Below, in pieces: positions 1 to 8,784 of a DNA stretch of 64,000 bases (within the stretch, counting starts at the first letter, position 1; the number at the start of each line of letters is the position of its first letter). The DNA is taken from assembly GCA_012519845.1 (NCBI GenBank), contig JAAYPK010000073.1, positions 1 to 64,000 of the forward strand, given 5' to 3'. Below the pieces are notes generated by a model that was given only the letters and a program-made list of their open reading frames with translations, ran no database searches and was not told the origin of the DNA. The stretch comes from Clostridiales bacterium. GTDB lineage: Bacteria; Bacillota; Clostridia; Clostridiales; Clostridiaceae. The position numbers and the translations under genes were made by a program.

Positions 1-203
1 GGTTGTCAGCATAAATCTAACATGTTTGAGGTTTATATGCTACTTTTTTATTCAAAATTTTATTGGTAATATATGAATTAAGAACCAATGGTAAAATTTC
101 TTAAATTAATGCACAAGTCAAGTTATTAATATTATTTACTATTATAGCTTTTATTATTGGAAAAATAGTTTCAAAATTAAAGTTACCATCTATACTTGGA
201 TGG

Positions 204-1304
204 TTGATAACAGGTATGATAATAGGTCCACATGCATTGAATTGGATGAATAGCAGTATTATGGAGACGCAGTGGTATCATATTTTGACTAATATAGGAG
301 AAGTATTAGTAGGAATACTAATAGGTACTGAACTAATAATAGGAGAGCTTAAGAAGTCAGGAAAGCAAATAGTTACTATATGTTTATTTGAAGGAATGGC
401 AGCATTTATATTTGTTGCAGTTGCCTTTTTCATTTTTGCAGACATACCAATGTCTATAGCTTTAGTGTTTGGAGCAATTGCATTAGCAACAGCCCCAGCC
501 CCATCATTATCAATTGTTAAAGAATATAATGCTAAAGGGCCAGTATCCAAGACTTTAATACCACTTGCAGCTTTAGATGATGTATTAGGGTTGATAGTAT
601 TTTTTCTTGTTATTGGAGTGGTTTCAGGAGGTATGACTGGAGATTCAGTAAATATTATATCTATTTTAATGATGATAATATTACCACTTGCTATAGGCGG
701 AGTTACAGGTTATATAGGTAGTAAAATTTTGAAAAATAAGTGCTCTAAGATAGAAACAATACTAAAGATTGGAATACTTATAGTTGTTACTGTTGTTATT
801 GGAAGGTATGTAAATGATAATATATTGTCAATAAATTTATTATTATCAGGTATATCATTCTCGGCTATCATTGCAAATACAGTTACTAAAGAGAGGTTAC
901 ATGAAATAATGGAGGTTATTAATCCTATAATAGGTATAGGATTAATCGTTATGGTAATAAATTTAGGAGCACCATTAGATTATAACTTAATATTTGGGGC
1001 TGGAATTTTTACTGCTATATATATAATAGCTCGTGGAATAGGAAAAATATTTGGAGCTTATGTAGGTGGTAAATTATCAAAGGCTAATGATAATGTATCT
1101 AAATACTTAGGTTTATCTCTTTTACCTCATTCAGGAGTATCACTAATATTTACTGGTATAGCAGTAGAAACTTTAATGCCATTTTTACCAGAATATGCAG
1201 TTATGATACAAGGAACAATTGCAGCAGCAGCTGTTATTAATGAAATTATAGCTGTATTTTTAGCTAAACAAGCATTTAAGATGGCAGGTGAAATTAAGGT
1301 ATAA
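204..1304 (+). CDS. CPA2-family cation:proton antiporter (5' end unresolved)
   Basis: Integral membrane antiporter of the CPA2 (KefB/NapA-like) family, expected to exchange Na+ or K+ for H+ at the cytoplasmic membrane. The start resembles the family signature (LGWLITGMIIGP), followed by about ten hydrophobic segments and a central LDDVLG motif with the acidic residues typical of the ion path. No soluble RCK/TrkA domain is present, so it is the short form. The listed start is a TTG without a ribosome site. The same frame stays open and protein-like back to about 105, encoding the usual first helix, but has no ATG; an ATG at 110 lies out of frame. A one-base loss near 124 would explain this, so the gene may be frameshifted. 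Confidence 0.75.
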   Translation: MITGMIIGPHALNWMNSSIMETQWYHILTNIGEVLVGILIGTELIIGELKKSGKQIVTICLFEGMAAFIFVAVAFFIFADIPMSIALVFGAIALATAPAPSLSIVKEYNAKGPVSKTLIPLAALDDVLGLIVFFLVIGVVSGGMTGDSVNIISILMMIILPLAIGGVTGYIGSKILKNKCSKIETILKIGILIVVTVVIGRYVNDNILSINLLLSGISFSAIIANTVTKERLHEIMEVINPIIGIGLIVMVINLGAPLDYNLIFGAGIFTAIYIIARGIGKIFGAYVGGKLSKANDNVSKYLGLSLLPHSGVSLIFTGIAVETLMPFLPEYAVMIQGTIAAAAVINEIIAVFLAKQAFKMAGEIKV

Positions 1305-1510
1305 CTTTATAAGAAATTCTGGATAGAAATATAAAGCTATAGATAAATATTGCAAAGCACAAGGGGTATGAGGATTCAAGATATCTTTGGTTTATTTATA
1401 GTATTATTAATTCATGATAAATAGTTTCAGATGGTTAAATGAGAATATAATAAAATGAACTTACTAATTAATAAAATCGCTAAATTGTATCAAAATTATA
1501 GTCCTTAGAC

Positions 1511-1541
1511 AAAAAATCCACGATATCGTGGATTTTTTATA
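1511..1541 (+). terminator. Intrinsic terminator, perfect palindrome
   Basis: A 28-nt perfect inverted repeat (arms with AATCCACGAT / ATCGTGGATT) ends in a run of T. It lies about 200 bases past the antiporter stop and probably ends that transcript. The 206 bases between the stop and this hairpin hold nothing I recognise. Confidence 0.7.
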
Positions 1542-1547
1542 TTTAGT

Positions 1548-1645
1548 TAATATTTGTGAATTGAACAGAGGTAGAGTTTCAACTTTAATAAATAAGGTTT
1601 AAGTGCTGGGTGGTGAGTATATATTCTAACTACAGCATTTTTTAT
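1548..1645 (+). repeat. 98-bp direct repeat, copy A
   Basis: Nearly identical (95 of 98 by eye) and in the same orientation as 3126-3223. The 3' part can fold with a TGCTG / CAGCA base and an inner GAGTAT / ATATTC stem, followed by six T, so each copy may also act as a terminator. The two copies bracket the DUF1697 and acetyltransferase genes. Confidence 0.85.
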
Positions 1646-1761
1646 GTGTAAAAAAGACGTTAAATTAGGATTATCTTTATAAACACTGGATTTAAAGGCA
1701 ATCTGAAGAAAAATAAGTATGCTTGCTCAAGCAGAAAAGAAATGACTTGAATATTTATCCA

Positions 1762-1770
1762 TGCTATAAT
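1762..1770 (+). promoter_or_regulatory. Extended -10 promoter for the DUF1697 gene
   Basis: TGCTATAAT is a consensus extended -10 element 50 bases upstream of the start at 1820. No good -35 is visible, which fits extended -10 promoters. The rest of 1646-1807 shows no coding signal. Confidence 0.5.
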
Positions 1771-1819
1771 TATCCATAATAAAATCAAAAAATTATTATT
1801 AGTATAGGTGAATTGTTAT

Positions 1820-2359
1820 ATGAATAGATATATTGCATTATTAAGAGGTATCAATATAAGTGGCAAAAACAAAATAGCTATGTCTGAATTAAAAACAAGT
1901 TTTTTAGAAATAGGTTATACAGCAGTTTCTACATACCTTAATAGTGGTAATGTTATCTTTTTTAGTGATGTAGATGATAAGGATACTATCTCAAACACAA
2001 TTAAATCAATGATAAAAAACAAGTTTGAATTGGATATACCTGTTTTTGTTATTTCACAGGAAGAATTAGAAGATATATTAAATCATGCTCCTGATTGGTG
2101 GGGAGATAGTAACAAAGAGATATATGATAACCTTATTTTTATGTTCCCTGTCTTATCTTATGATGAATTTTATAATAAGGTTGGAAGTCCTAAAGAGGAA
2201 TATGAGAAAGTGTATAATTATAAAAATGTAATTTTTTGGTCTTTTAGCCGTAAAAATTATCAAAAGACAAATTGGTGGTCAAAGACAGCCAGTTCAAATA
2301 TAAGTGATAAGATTACAATACGAACGGCAAATACAGTAAAAAAAATAGTTGGAATGTGA
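1820..2359 (+). CDS. DUF1697 family protein
   Basis: About 179 residues with the DUF1697 opening (RYIALLRGINISGKNKIAM), the YLNSGNVIF motif and a W-rich C-terminus (WSKTASSNISDKITIRT). The family is widespread in bacteria and its function is unknown. ATG 1820 is preferred over a GTG at 1808 because AGGTG lies just upstream of it and the family normally begins here. The acetyltransferase follows after 54 bases, and both sit between two 98-bp repeats, so they look like one acquired cassette. Confidence 0.85.
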   Translation: MNRYIALLRGINISGKNKIAMSELKTSFLEIGYTAVSTYLNSGNVIFFSDVDDKDTISNTIKSMIKNKFELDIPVFVISQEELEDILNHAPDWWGDSNKEIYDNLIFMFPVLSYDEFYNKVGSPKEEYEKVYNYKNVIFWSFSRKNYQKTNWWSKTASSNISDKITIRTANTVKKIVGM

Positions 2360-2413
2360 TGAAAGACAGAAAACAGTCTATAAATTGGAGTTTGAAAGGA
2401 GAATGTTATTTAA

Positions 2414-2869
2414 ATGGATTATAAAATAGTACGGCTGATAGATAGACCAGAAATAAAAGAACAAGCAGCACAATGGTTTAATAAGAAATGGAATATTCCA
2501 TTGAAAGCATATATGGAAAGTATGGAAGATTGTCTGAAAGGGATAAAATCAGTTCCTCAATGGTATATGGCAATGGAAGATAATAGAATTATTGGCGGTT
2601 TGGGAGTTATTGAGAATGACTTTCACGATAGAAAAGACCTTACCCCAAATGTTTGTGCAGTATATACGGAAGAAGATAAGCGTTGCAACGGAGTAGCTGG
2701 TACCTTGTTAAATTATGTATGTGTTGATATGAAAAAGAAAGGAATTGATACTTTATATCTTATAACAGACCACACCTCTTTTTATGAGCGTTATGGTTGG
2801 GAATTCCTTTGTATGGTTCAAGGAGAAGGGGAGTCTGATATGACAAGAATGTACATTCATAGAGAATAA
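2414..2869 (+). CDS. GNAT family N-acetyltransferase
   Basis: A 151-residue single-domain GNAT acetyltransferase, which transfers acetyl from acetyl-CoA to an unknown amine. Visible features are the beta4 strand (PNVCAVYTEEDKR), the acetyl-CoA loop region (CNGVAGTLLNYV) and the C-terminal FYERYGWEFL strand-helix typical of the fold. The CoA loop is imperfect compared with Q/RxxGxG/A. An AGGAG motif is placed somewhat far (about 13 bases) from the ATG. Probably cotranscribed with the DUF1697 gene. The substrate cannot be told; aminoglycoside-like or small-amine acetylation are both possible. Confidence 0.8.
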   Translation: MDYKIVRLIDRPEIKEQAAQWFNKKWNIPLKAYMESMEDCLKGIKSVPQWYMAMEDNRIIGGLGVIENDFHDRKDLTPNVCAVYTEEDKRCNGVAGTLLNYVCVDMKKKGIDTLYLITDHTSFYERYGWEFLCMVQGEGESDMTRMYIHRE

Positions 2870-3125
2870 TAGATTTCGATTTGTTGGGAATAAGAACAGA
2901 GCGAAAACTTCCTGTTTATCGGGAAGTTGATGAGAACGAGAAATCGGAATTTGCGGAGTTGTTACAGATCAAATTGTTTTTATTTTATTCTTGCAATCGT
3001 CCTTCATACAAGAAAGAGGTGTATTAATAGGGATTAAGGTAAAAGATTAGTATGGCAATGTAATGAAACTTTTGTATCAGCTTATAATTTGTTAGATAAT
3101 AATAAGGAAGATGGGAATTTAAATG
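2870..3125 (+). other. Non-coding or decayed stretch after the acetyltransferase
   Basis: There is a short inverted repeat (AACTTCC / GGAAGTT, 2906-2928). One frame stays open for about 50 codons (roughly 2870-3027) with fairly protein-like composition but no start codon, and another short frame precedes the second 98-bp repeat. These look like gene debris; I recognise no family. Confidence 0.35.
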
Positions 3126-3223
3126 TAATATTTGTGAATTGAACAGAGGTAGAGTCTCAACTTTAATAAATAATGGTTAAGTGCTGGGTGGTGAGTATAT
3201 ATTCTAACTACAGCATTTTTTAT
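3126..3223 (+). repeat. 98-bp direct repeat, copy B
   Basis: Second copy of 1548-1645, same orientation, about three mismatches. It closes the block with the DUF1697 and acetyltransferase genes and precedes the decayed peptide gene of the ABC exporter cluster. Confidence 0.85.
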
Positions 3224-3434
3224 TGATAAAAATAGAGATAAATCGACAATGAAATATATAAAATTCCTAATCTATTATCTTAGGGGAATAAATAGATATC
3301 TTATTTCTGTAAGAAACTCTTTTATAAAAAAATATATAAGACAGTTGTCTTACAAAACTATGTCGAAGGATAAGTGTAGACAAATAATACTATTACTATA
3401 TATACTAAAAATACCAAAAGTAGTTAAAGATTAA

Positions 3435-3687
3435 GTAGAAAAAGAATTGGGTTTTGATATCAAAGCAGTAAGAGTGGACAAGTCTTCTTTTTAAAGTAAA
3501 TATACATTGCCAGTTACTTCTGGGAGCGTTGAAAGGGTATCTGGTTATGGAAGTGGATACAATGCATCAACAACTAAAATTTATGTAGTTTGATCATCAA
3601 CTTGAGTAGCACAGGCATATGGCTGTAACTATGGTTACACTTCATATCCGTCAAATAGCGAAAGTTGTTCACAAAATATATATTAAA
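3435..3687 (+). pseudogene. Decayed small secreted-peptide gene upstream of ABC exporter
   Basis: One frame (ending TAA at 3687) encodes a Gly/Ser/Tyr/Cys-rich product, including VERVSGYGSGYNASTTKIYV and later AYGCNYGYTSYPSNSESC. It is interrupted by stops: TAA near 3493 and two TGA codons close together near 3592-3606. No intact start is visible. The composition, small size and position, with an attenuator hairpin and an exporter just downstream, suggest the remains of an exported peptide or bacteriocin-like gene. I cannot assign a family. Confidence 0.4.
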
Positions 3688-3695
3688 TCAATAAT

Positions 3696-3728
3696 AAGGC
3701 AAATAGTAAATCTATTTGTCTTACTGTT
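3696..3728 (+). terminator. Attenuator-like hairpin between peptide remnant and exporter genes
   Basis: An 11-bp stem (AAGGCAAATAG / CTATTTGTCTT, one G-T pair, 5-nt loop) is followed by a T-rich tract. It sits between the peptide remnant and the permease ATG at 3745, the usual place for a read-through terminator in peptide-export operons. Confidence 0.6.
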
Positions 3729-3744
3729 TTTAGGAGATAAAAAT

Positions 3745-4887
3745 ATGAGAAAACAATACAAGTCTTTAGCAGTATTTATTATGATATTGGGATATTTTAT
3801 ATGTATAACTATAAATTCTTTATTAGTCTCAGGTGTAATATATAGATACAATTCATCAAAAAGCATATATGTTGGTAAATCAACAGATTACAGTATAATT
3901 GAGATAAGTAGCTCTAAAGAAAAAAGTAAAGATGAAGTGTTCCAAGCTTTGGATATTTTATCGGAATACGGGAGATTTGATGTGATTCAAGGAGTCAATG
4001 AAAAGCTACAAAATAATGTAGACGATACGTTGGTTGAACTTATACCAACATCATATAAAGAAGATAAAGAGTGGCTACCACCTATATTATATGGAACTTA
4101 TTTTTCTAGTGTGGATTCAACAAATGAGGAAGCATCAATAGTTATTGGAAAGTCTGTTGCTGAGAAGTTATCTGTAGGTATTAATGATAATGTTATCTTT
4201 TATGAGAAAAGTTATAAGGTAATTGGTATATTGGGATCAGAATATGAAAATACATTATGGGATAATGTTGCTCAGATCCCTATTAATAATCTTCCTGATA
4301 ATTATTTGGATAAATTTAATGAAATTCTGCATGTCTACAGGAATGAGGAGAACAAACTAAATTTCAAACTGTTACTTAGAGTAAATCAAGAAAGAAGTAA
4401 AGAAGTGATAAATGAAATAGACACAAAGTTACAAGAATTAAGTATAGAAATAAAAAAAGAAGAAGCTACTCAAGAAATAAGTGTAGTTTGGTCTGATATA
4501 AAAGAAGTTGTAAGTGATTCATTACCAATATTAATTGTATCTATAATTACAATAAGTAATATTTCTAATTTTTGGATTAAGAATAGAAAAGACGAAATAG
4601 CAATTAAAAAGGTATTAGGGGGAACAAATTATATTATACAAAGAGAAATAAGAAGAGAAGTGATAGTGGTTGGTATTATAAGCACAGTTATATCTTTTAT
4701 TGCACAAAGATTATTAGAAAAATATTTAGAACCTACTATGCTAAATATAGGATTAAGTTTGCAGGTTTCATATGGCACGTTTATAGTATGCTTTTTAATA
4801 ACTTTATTTGTAGGATATATTTCTGTTAGAAGACCTATTAATTTGATAGTAGATATGAAGCCAATAGAAATACTTACAGGCGAATAA
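3745..4887 (+). CDS. FtsX-like ABC transporter permease (MacB type), first of pair
   Basis: A 380-residue membrane subunit of a MacB-like ABC exporter. It has one N-terminal membrane segment (AVFIMILGYFICITINSLL), a long extracytoplasmic MacB_PCD-like domain, and three C-terminal membrane segments, with the FtsX-type ERR-like stretch near RKDEIAIKKVLGGT. The ATG at 3745 has TTAGGAGAT just upstream; an upstream extension to 3619 is spurious because it overlaps the peptide remnant and hairpin. The gene is followed 13 bases later by a second permease and then an ATPase. Likely exports a peptide or confers resistance to one; the substrate is unknown. Confidence 0.8.
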   Translation: MRKQYKSLAVFIMILGYFICITINSLLVSGVIYRYNSSKSIYVGKSTDYSIIEISSSKEKSKDEVFQALDILSEYGRFDVIQGVNEKLQNNVDDTLVELIPTSYKEDKEWLPPILYGTYFSSVDSTNEEASIVIGKSVAEKLSVGINDNVIFYEKSYKVIGILGSEYENTLWDNVAQIPINNLPDNYLDKFNEILHVYRNEENKLNFKLLLRVNQERSKEVINEIDTKLQELSIEIKKEEATQEISVVWSDIKEVVSDSLPILIVSIITISNISNFWIKNRKDEIAIKKVLGGTNYIIQREIRREVIVVGIISTVISFIAQRLLEKYLEPTMLNIGLSLQVSYGTFIVCFLITLFVGYISVRRPINLIVDMKPIEILTGE

Positions 4888-4900
4888 GGGGGAAGAAGAA

Positions 4901-6130
4901 ATGAAAGTTAGTAGAATAATAAAAAGAAATTTACATAGAAATATTCTTATAATTATTCAATTAGCGATAGGAATAATTATTTTAGTTAGAGCCTTGTCTG
5001 TCTATAATTATTTCAGAGAGGAAGTTAATTCATATGAAGAATCAATAAAACAAAATGTTTATGATATTTTTTTGATTCCTAAGAACAATGGAACTCTTAG
5101 TGGGTTAGTCAATCAAGGAGATGTCGGAAGTATTTTAAGTACAGAAATAGCAACTTATAATTTGGTTAAGGATGATACTAGAGTAAAGGTTGGAACATTT
5201 TCGAATTATTCATTCAGATATAGCATTTCTGATTATTCAAAAGACCAATATTTAAAATTACCTACAAATATAGAAAATATCAAGATATATGGAACAGATA
5301 GGGAATTGCTAGAGATGTATGATAATAAAATTATTAAGGGACAAGGATATAATGAATATTTTGAGAATAACGACAAAAACGAAGAAGTAATTCCAATCTG
5401 GATATCAGATAAACTAGCTAGTTATAATAATATTGGAGATATTGTAGAAATTCCTGAATTTGATTTAACAGAAAAGAAAGCTAAATTTAAGATTATAGGA
5501 GTAATTGATTCTAGTTATCCTACACTGCAAAAATTGCAAAATGGAGGAATGGATTCAAGTGAAGAAGAAGACTATTATGTTATAGCTGATACTAAATTAA
5601 TAACTGATAGAAAAGTATTGTCTGGAATTTATATTCAACTAAAGGAAGGAATAGATCCAGAGGAATTTCAGCAGGAAATAAATTCAAAGTGTGAAGAAAC
5701 TAAGCTTCAAATGCAGAGTTTAGAGAGTAGAATAGATAGATTCTATAGTTTTTCAAAATGGAATGTTAGGTTTATATATTATGGTATTATCATTATTGTG
5801 CTTACATCATTTAGTATTATTAGTATAATATTAAATACAATTCTAAATAGAGAGGGGGAAATTGGAATTAGATTTGCTTTAGGTGCAAGAAAAAAGAATA
5901 TTGCAATAGAATTATGTTCAGAGATAATATTTTTACTTTTAGCTGCAGAATTGGTGAGTTTGCCTTTTATTGGATTAATAATTTGGGGTTCTAATCAGGT
6001 GATTTTCAGATGGTGGATTTTTGGTATAGTTACATTAATGAATATAATTATAATTTTGCTTTGTATAATACCAATATTTATTCGAATATTTAGGATGACC
6101 CCAGTAAAACTTATAAATAAAGGAAGGTAG
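4901..6130 (+). CDS. FtsX-like ABC transporter permease (MacB type), second of pair
   Basis: A 409-residue permease with the same plan as its neighbour: an N-terminal membrane helix (IIIQLAIGIIILVRAL), a large extracytoplasmic domain, and three C-terminal helices following the GEIGIRFALGARKK motif typical of FtsX domains. Strong ribosome site AAGGGGG. It probably pairs with the product of the preceding gene as a heterodimer, energised by the ATPase encoded 6 bases downstream. Confidence 0.82.
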   Translation: MKVSRIIKRNLHRNILIIIQLAIGIIILVRALSVYNYFREEVNSYEESIKQNVYDIFLIPKNNGTLSGLVNQGDVGSILSTEIATYNLVKDDTRVKVGTFSNYSFRYSISDYSKDQYLKLPTNIENIKIYGTDRELLEMYDNKIIKGQGYNEYFENNDKNEEVIPIWISDKLASYNNIGDIVEIPEFDLTEKKAKFKIIGVIDSSYPTLQKLQNGGMDSSEEEDYYVIADTKLITDRKVLSGIYIQLKEGIDPEEFQQEINSKCEETKLQMQSLESRIDRFYSFSKWNVRFIYYGIIIIVLTSFSIISIILNTILNREGEIGIRFALGARKKNIAIELCSEIIFLLLAAELVSLPFIGLIIWGSNQVIFRWWIFGIVTLMNIIIILLCIIPIFIRIFRMTPVKLINKGR

Positions 6131-6136
6131 AAATGT

Positions 6137-6838
6137 ATGGAACAAATAATTCTAGAGAATATAAGTAAAAAATATATTTCGAGAAATGAAACTGTAGAAG
6201 CACTAAAGGATATTACAGTAAAAATAAATAAAGGTGAAATGATAGGAATTATGGGACCATCAGGCTCGGGTAAAACTACATTGTTAAATATTCTAGGTTG
6301 TTTAGATACTGCAACATCTGGATGTTACAAGTTAAATGGTAAAATAATTAACGAGACTAATGAGGATAAGTTAGCAATTGTAAGAAATAAAAATATAGGT
6401 TTTGTATTTCAACAATTTGCATTAATTGAAGGATATACAGTATTCGAAAATTTAGAAATTCCTCTAAAGTATAGGAATAATTTTGTTAAAAGAAGTTATA
6501 CAAAAGGTGATATTAAAACAAGGATAACTAGTATTCTAAAGAAATTTGGAGTAGAAGATAAATTATATAGTTATCCCAATGAACTTTCTGGTGGACAAAA
6601 ACAACGTGTTGCTATAGCAAGGGCAATGATAACAGAACCTGAGATCATAATTGCCGATGAACCCACTGGAGCTTTAGATCAAAAAAATGGCGAAGAAGTA
6701 ATTAAGTTATTTTGTGATATTAATAAAGAAGGTAGAACAGTTATTATTGTAACACACGATGAAAAAATAGCTGATTATTGTAATAGAAGAATAAAAATTA
6801 TTGATGGATGTATTATTGGAACAAAGATTCAAAGTTAA
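6137..6838 (+). CDS. ABC transporter ATP-binding protein (LolD/MacB type)
   Basis: A 233-residue ATPase. Walker A is GPSGSGKTT, the signature is [14 protein letters not shown], Walker B is IIIADEPTG with GALD, and the H-loop is IVTHD. This is the FtsE/LolD/SalX class that drives MacB-like permeases. It completes the operon with the two permeases. The stop at 6838 lies exactly where a second, differently framed fragment begins, so the end of the operon appears to have been rearranged. Confidence 0.9.
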   Translation: MEQIILENISKKYISRNETVEALKDITVKINKGEMIGIMGPSGSGKTTLLNILGCLDTATSGCYKLNGKIINETNEDKLAIVRNKNIGFVFQQFALIEGYTVFENLEIPLKYRNNFVKRSYTKGDIKTRITSILKKFGVEDKLYSYPNELSGGQKQRVAIARAMITEPEIIIADEPTGALDQKNGEEVIKLFCDINKEGRTVIIVTHDEKIADYCNRRIKIIDGCIIGTKIQS

Positions 6839-7300
6839 TAATCTCATTGGAAGGTAAAGGCTATTATTCCTTTGATCCCAATACTAAGGTGATGGAAGAA
6901 GTGGCAGAAGAAGATAATGAAGAAAATTTAAAAGAAGAATTTACAGCTGAAGAAATCGATAAATATAGAAAAGAGTTTAACATTACTAATGAAGAAGAAT
7001 TATTTGAAAATGGTGATAAAAGTAGATTTTATTATTACGGTAATGAAAATGAAGTAATATTCTGTAATACAAATACAGGAGAAAAAGAAGTTGTGTTTTC
7101 AGCTATGGGGGTACCTAAATGGACATCAAAGGGAGATAAAGTAATTTATATTATACCAAGAGATGGATTTGAATCAATTAAAGAAAAGAAAATATATACA
7201 CGCAATTTCTCAAGGATATAGTGTATTATTTACTACTGTTAATCAAATGTTAGATGAACTTTATATGGTTAGAGCTGATAATTCTTCCGAAGCTAAAAGC
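6838..7300 (+). pseudogene. Fragment of a beta-propeller (TolB/PD40-like) protein
   Basis: From the ATPase stop onward one frame reads like the middle of a propeller protein (KGYYSFDPNTKVM, then KWTSKGDKVIYIIP), and after a shift near 7195 a second frame continues with VNQMLDELYMVRADNSS. Both look like successive beta-propeller blades. There is no start of its own: the only ATG (6808) lies within the ATPase gene. The 5' part is missing and the 3' part is cut by the relaxase debris at about 7300. It may once have been an extracytoplasmic partner of the exporter; the family call is tentative. Confidence 0.5.
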
Positions 7301-7301
7301 G

Positions 7302-7504
7302 CAGCTTACAGACACAAAGGGGATATTCAAAGGCAAAGAGCGTAAAGCCCTTACCGAGCAAATAAAGCAGACGGAACAGGAAATCACCGCAAACCACCCG
7401 AAAAGCAAAGCGTGTTAAAACATCTGCGTGAGATACAGGAGATGAATAAGCAGACACCACCACAAAGACAGAAAAAGAAATCTATTGACAGGGATAGCCG
7501 ATAG
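7302..7504 (+). pseudogene. C-terminal remnant of a mobilization relaxase
   Basis: Two frames join to give the tail of a MobA/MobL- or Mob/Pre-type relaxase: QLTDTKGIFKGKERKALT then, after a shift near 7396, PEKQSVLKHLREIQ and the terminal KKKSIDRDSR. Such tails occur in relaxases of integrative elements of gut Firmicutes. Base use (CCG, ACC, GCG) is clearly less AT-rich than the neighbours. It marks the left edge of an imported patch. The family is recalled from pattern memory, not searched. Confidence 0.55.
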
Positions 7505-7514
7505 GCGCAGAAAA

Positions 7515-7545
7515 ACCGCCGCTATGGTGTTACCTATGCGGCGGT
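7515..7545 (-). terminator. Terminator of the imported ABC operon
   Basis: A GC-rich stem (ACCGCCGC / GCGGCGGT) is followed on the minus strand by TTTTTC, placing it downstream of the permease gene that ends at 7632. Its high G+C is foreign to this AT-rich chromosome. Confidence 0.65.
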
Positions 7546-7631
7546 GGTACATAATCTTTCCGTATCATTGTTCGTGTTTTATTGCTGAAAACAGGGCAAT
7601 GTATCCATTTGTTTTGCATACCATCCTCCAA

Positions 7632-8780
7632 TTATTCAATCATTACTTCCTTAATTGAAATCCTCCTTATTTTGTCGGAATATGCAAACATCAAGATTTC
7701 ATAAACTATAATAAAAGTAACAAGCGAAATAAGCATAGCAGGATAATCAAACTCATAAGCAGGAACGCCTTCTACATCTCTGAATACAATATCAACTATA
7801 ATTCGAAGCAATGCGTACTGATATACTGTTCCAATGGCAAAACCTATATAGGATATTGGTCTGTATCCGCCGAGAATTGCCTTGCAACATTCTTTCTGTG
7901 AATAGCCAAAAACCCTCATCATAGCGATTGTCTTGGTGTTTCCTTTAATTACTGTCGTGATAGCAAGAAATAATGTAGTAAATGCTAAAGCAAGACCTAT
8001 TATAAGCATCATTGCCACCATCATTTCACTTGACAAATCTTTCATACTGAACGACATCTGAGTCATAGAAGAAAAACAAAACGAAGCAAAAATAATGAAA
8101 AATACAAGTGTTTTTTTAGATTTCAAGGTATTCTTTTTCAAATCCTCTATAAATGAAAACTCTTTGTTTTTTTCAGTTCTGTGTTTGGGTGGTTTAGAAG
8201 TAACCTGCAGGTTGTCTTTCAGAAGTAGTAATACAGGCTTATGCAATTTGTACCAAGCGTAGCCAATCGAAAGCACCGAAAAAAATATGGACGGCAATAC
8301 TACGAAATAAAGCAAAATAGTCGGATGAAAGTGTATAGTTATCTCTGGAAGCATTTTATCTTCATTTTGCAGGGCATAAAACTTTGGCATTAGAAGAAAT
8401 GCTCCGCCGAAACCTATTACAGTTCCAATAAACGCACTAATTCCAAATATCCAAAAATTTTTTGCTACTTTTAGATTTGAATAGCCCAAAGCCTTTAATA
8501 TACCAAGCTCTTTTTTATGGGTATCAATATAATGTTTAATATAAAACATCAACATAATAACTGAAGTTATTAGCAAACAACCGCCGCTTACAAGACAAAC
8601 GACCTTTGCCGTTGATACCTGTGCGTTATAAAAAATCATAGACAATTCTGATGTTATTTCACTCTCAATAGACCGAACATCCAAATAAAAGTTCAAGAAC
8701 ATTGTACACACAAGTACAGCACAACAGGAGATAATAGAAATGCCAATGAGTTTTGAAGCATTTTTTATTTCAATAAGCAT
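7632..8780 (-). CDS. FtsX-like ABC transporter permease (imported operon)
   Basis: About 382 residues with an N-terminal membrane helix, a second near residue 60, then a cytoplasmic KKELGILKALGYSN motif typical of FtsX domains, further helices, and a second FtsX-like block near the C-terminus (MMRVFGYSQKECCKAILGG). Two FtsX domains in one chain suggest it acts alone or as a shortened large permease. The chosen ATG (8780) follows the ATPase stop by four bases with GGATGGTGAT as ribosome site; the frame also contains an ATG at 8801 inside the ATPase gene. Codon use is less AT-rich than the flanks. Confidence 0.78.
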   Translation of the reverse strand: MLIEIKNASKLIGISIISCCAVLVCTMFLNFYLDVRSIESEITSELSMIFYNAQVSTAKVVCLVSGGCLLITSVIMLMFYIKHYIDTHKKELGILKALGYSNLKVAKNFWIFGISAFIGTVIGFGGAFLLMPKFYALQNEDKMLPEITIHFHPTILLYFVVLPSIFFSVLSIGYAWYKLHKPVLLLLKDNLQVTSKPPKHRTEKNKEFSFIEDLKKNTLKSKKTLVFFIIFASFCFSSMTQMSFSMKDLSSEMMVAMMLIIGLALAFTTLFLAITTVIKGNTKTIAMMRVFGYSQKECCKAILGGYRPISYIGFAIGTVYQYALLRIIVDIVFRDVEGVPAYEFDYPAMLISLVTFIIVYEILMFAYSDKIRRISIKEVMIE

Positions 8781-8784
8781 ATCA

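Noticed and set aside
1548..3223. Insertion-sequence termini
   Set aside because: The repeats are direct, not inverted, and no transposase lies between them.
3249..3434. 61-codon ORF before the ABC exporter
   Set aside because: Lys/Ile/Tyr-rich AT-biased frame with no ribosome site and no domain; it may be the front of the same decayed frame as 3435-3687 but is not convincing as a gene.
3580..3610. TGA read as tryptophan (alternative code or readthrough)
   Set aside because: A TAA also interrupts the frame and all neighbouring genes end and read normally with the standard code; decay is simpler.
6808..7221. Independent 137-residue gene starting inside the ATPase gene
   Set aside because: Its ATG lies within the ATPase coding region without a ribosome site; the protein-like part begins only after the ATPase stop and continues in another frame.
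7163..7345. 60-codon ORF joining propeller and relaxase sequences
   Set aside because: It crosses a rearrangement junction between two unrelated fragments; not a natural gene.
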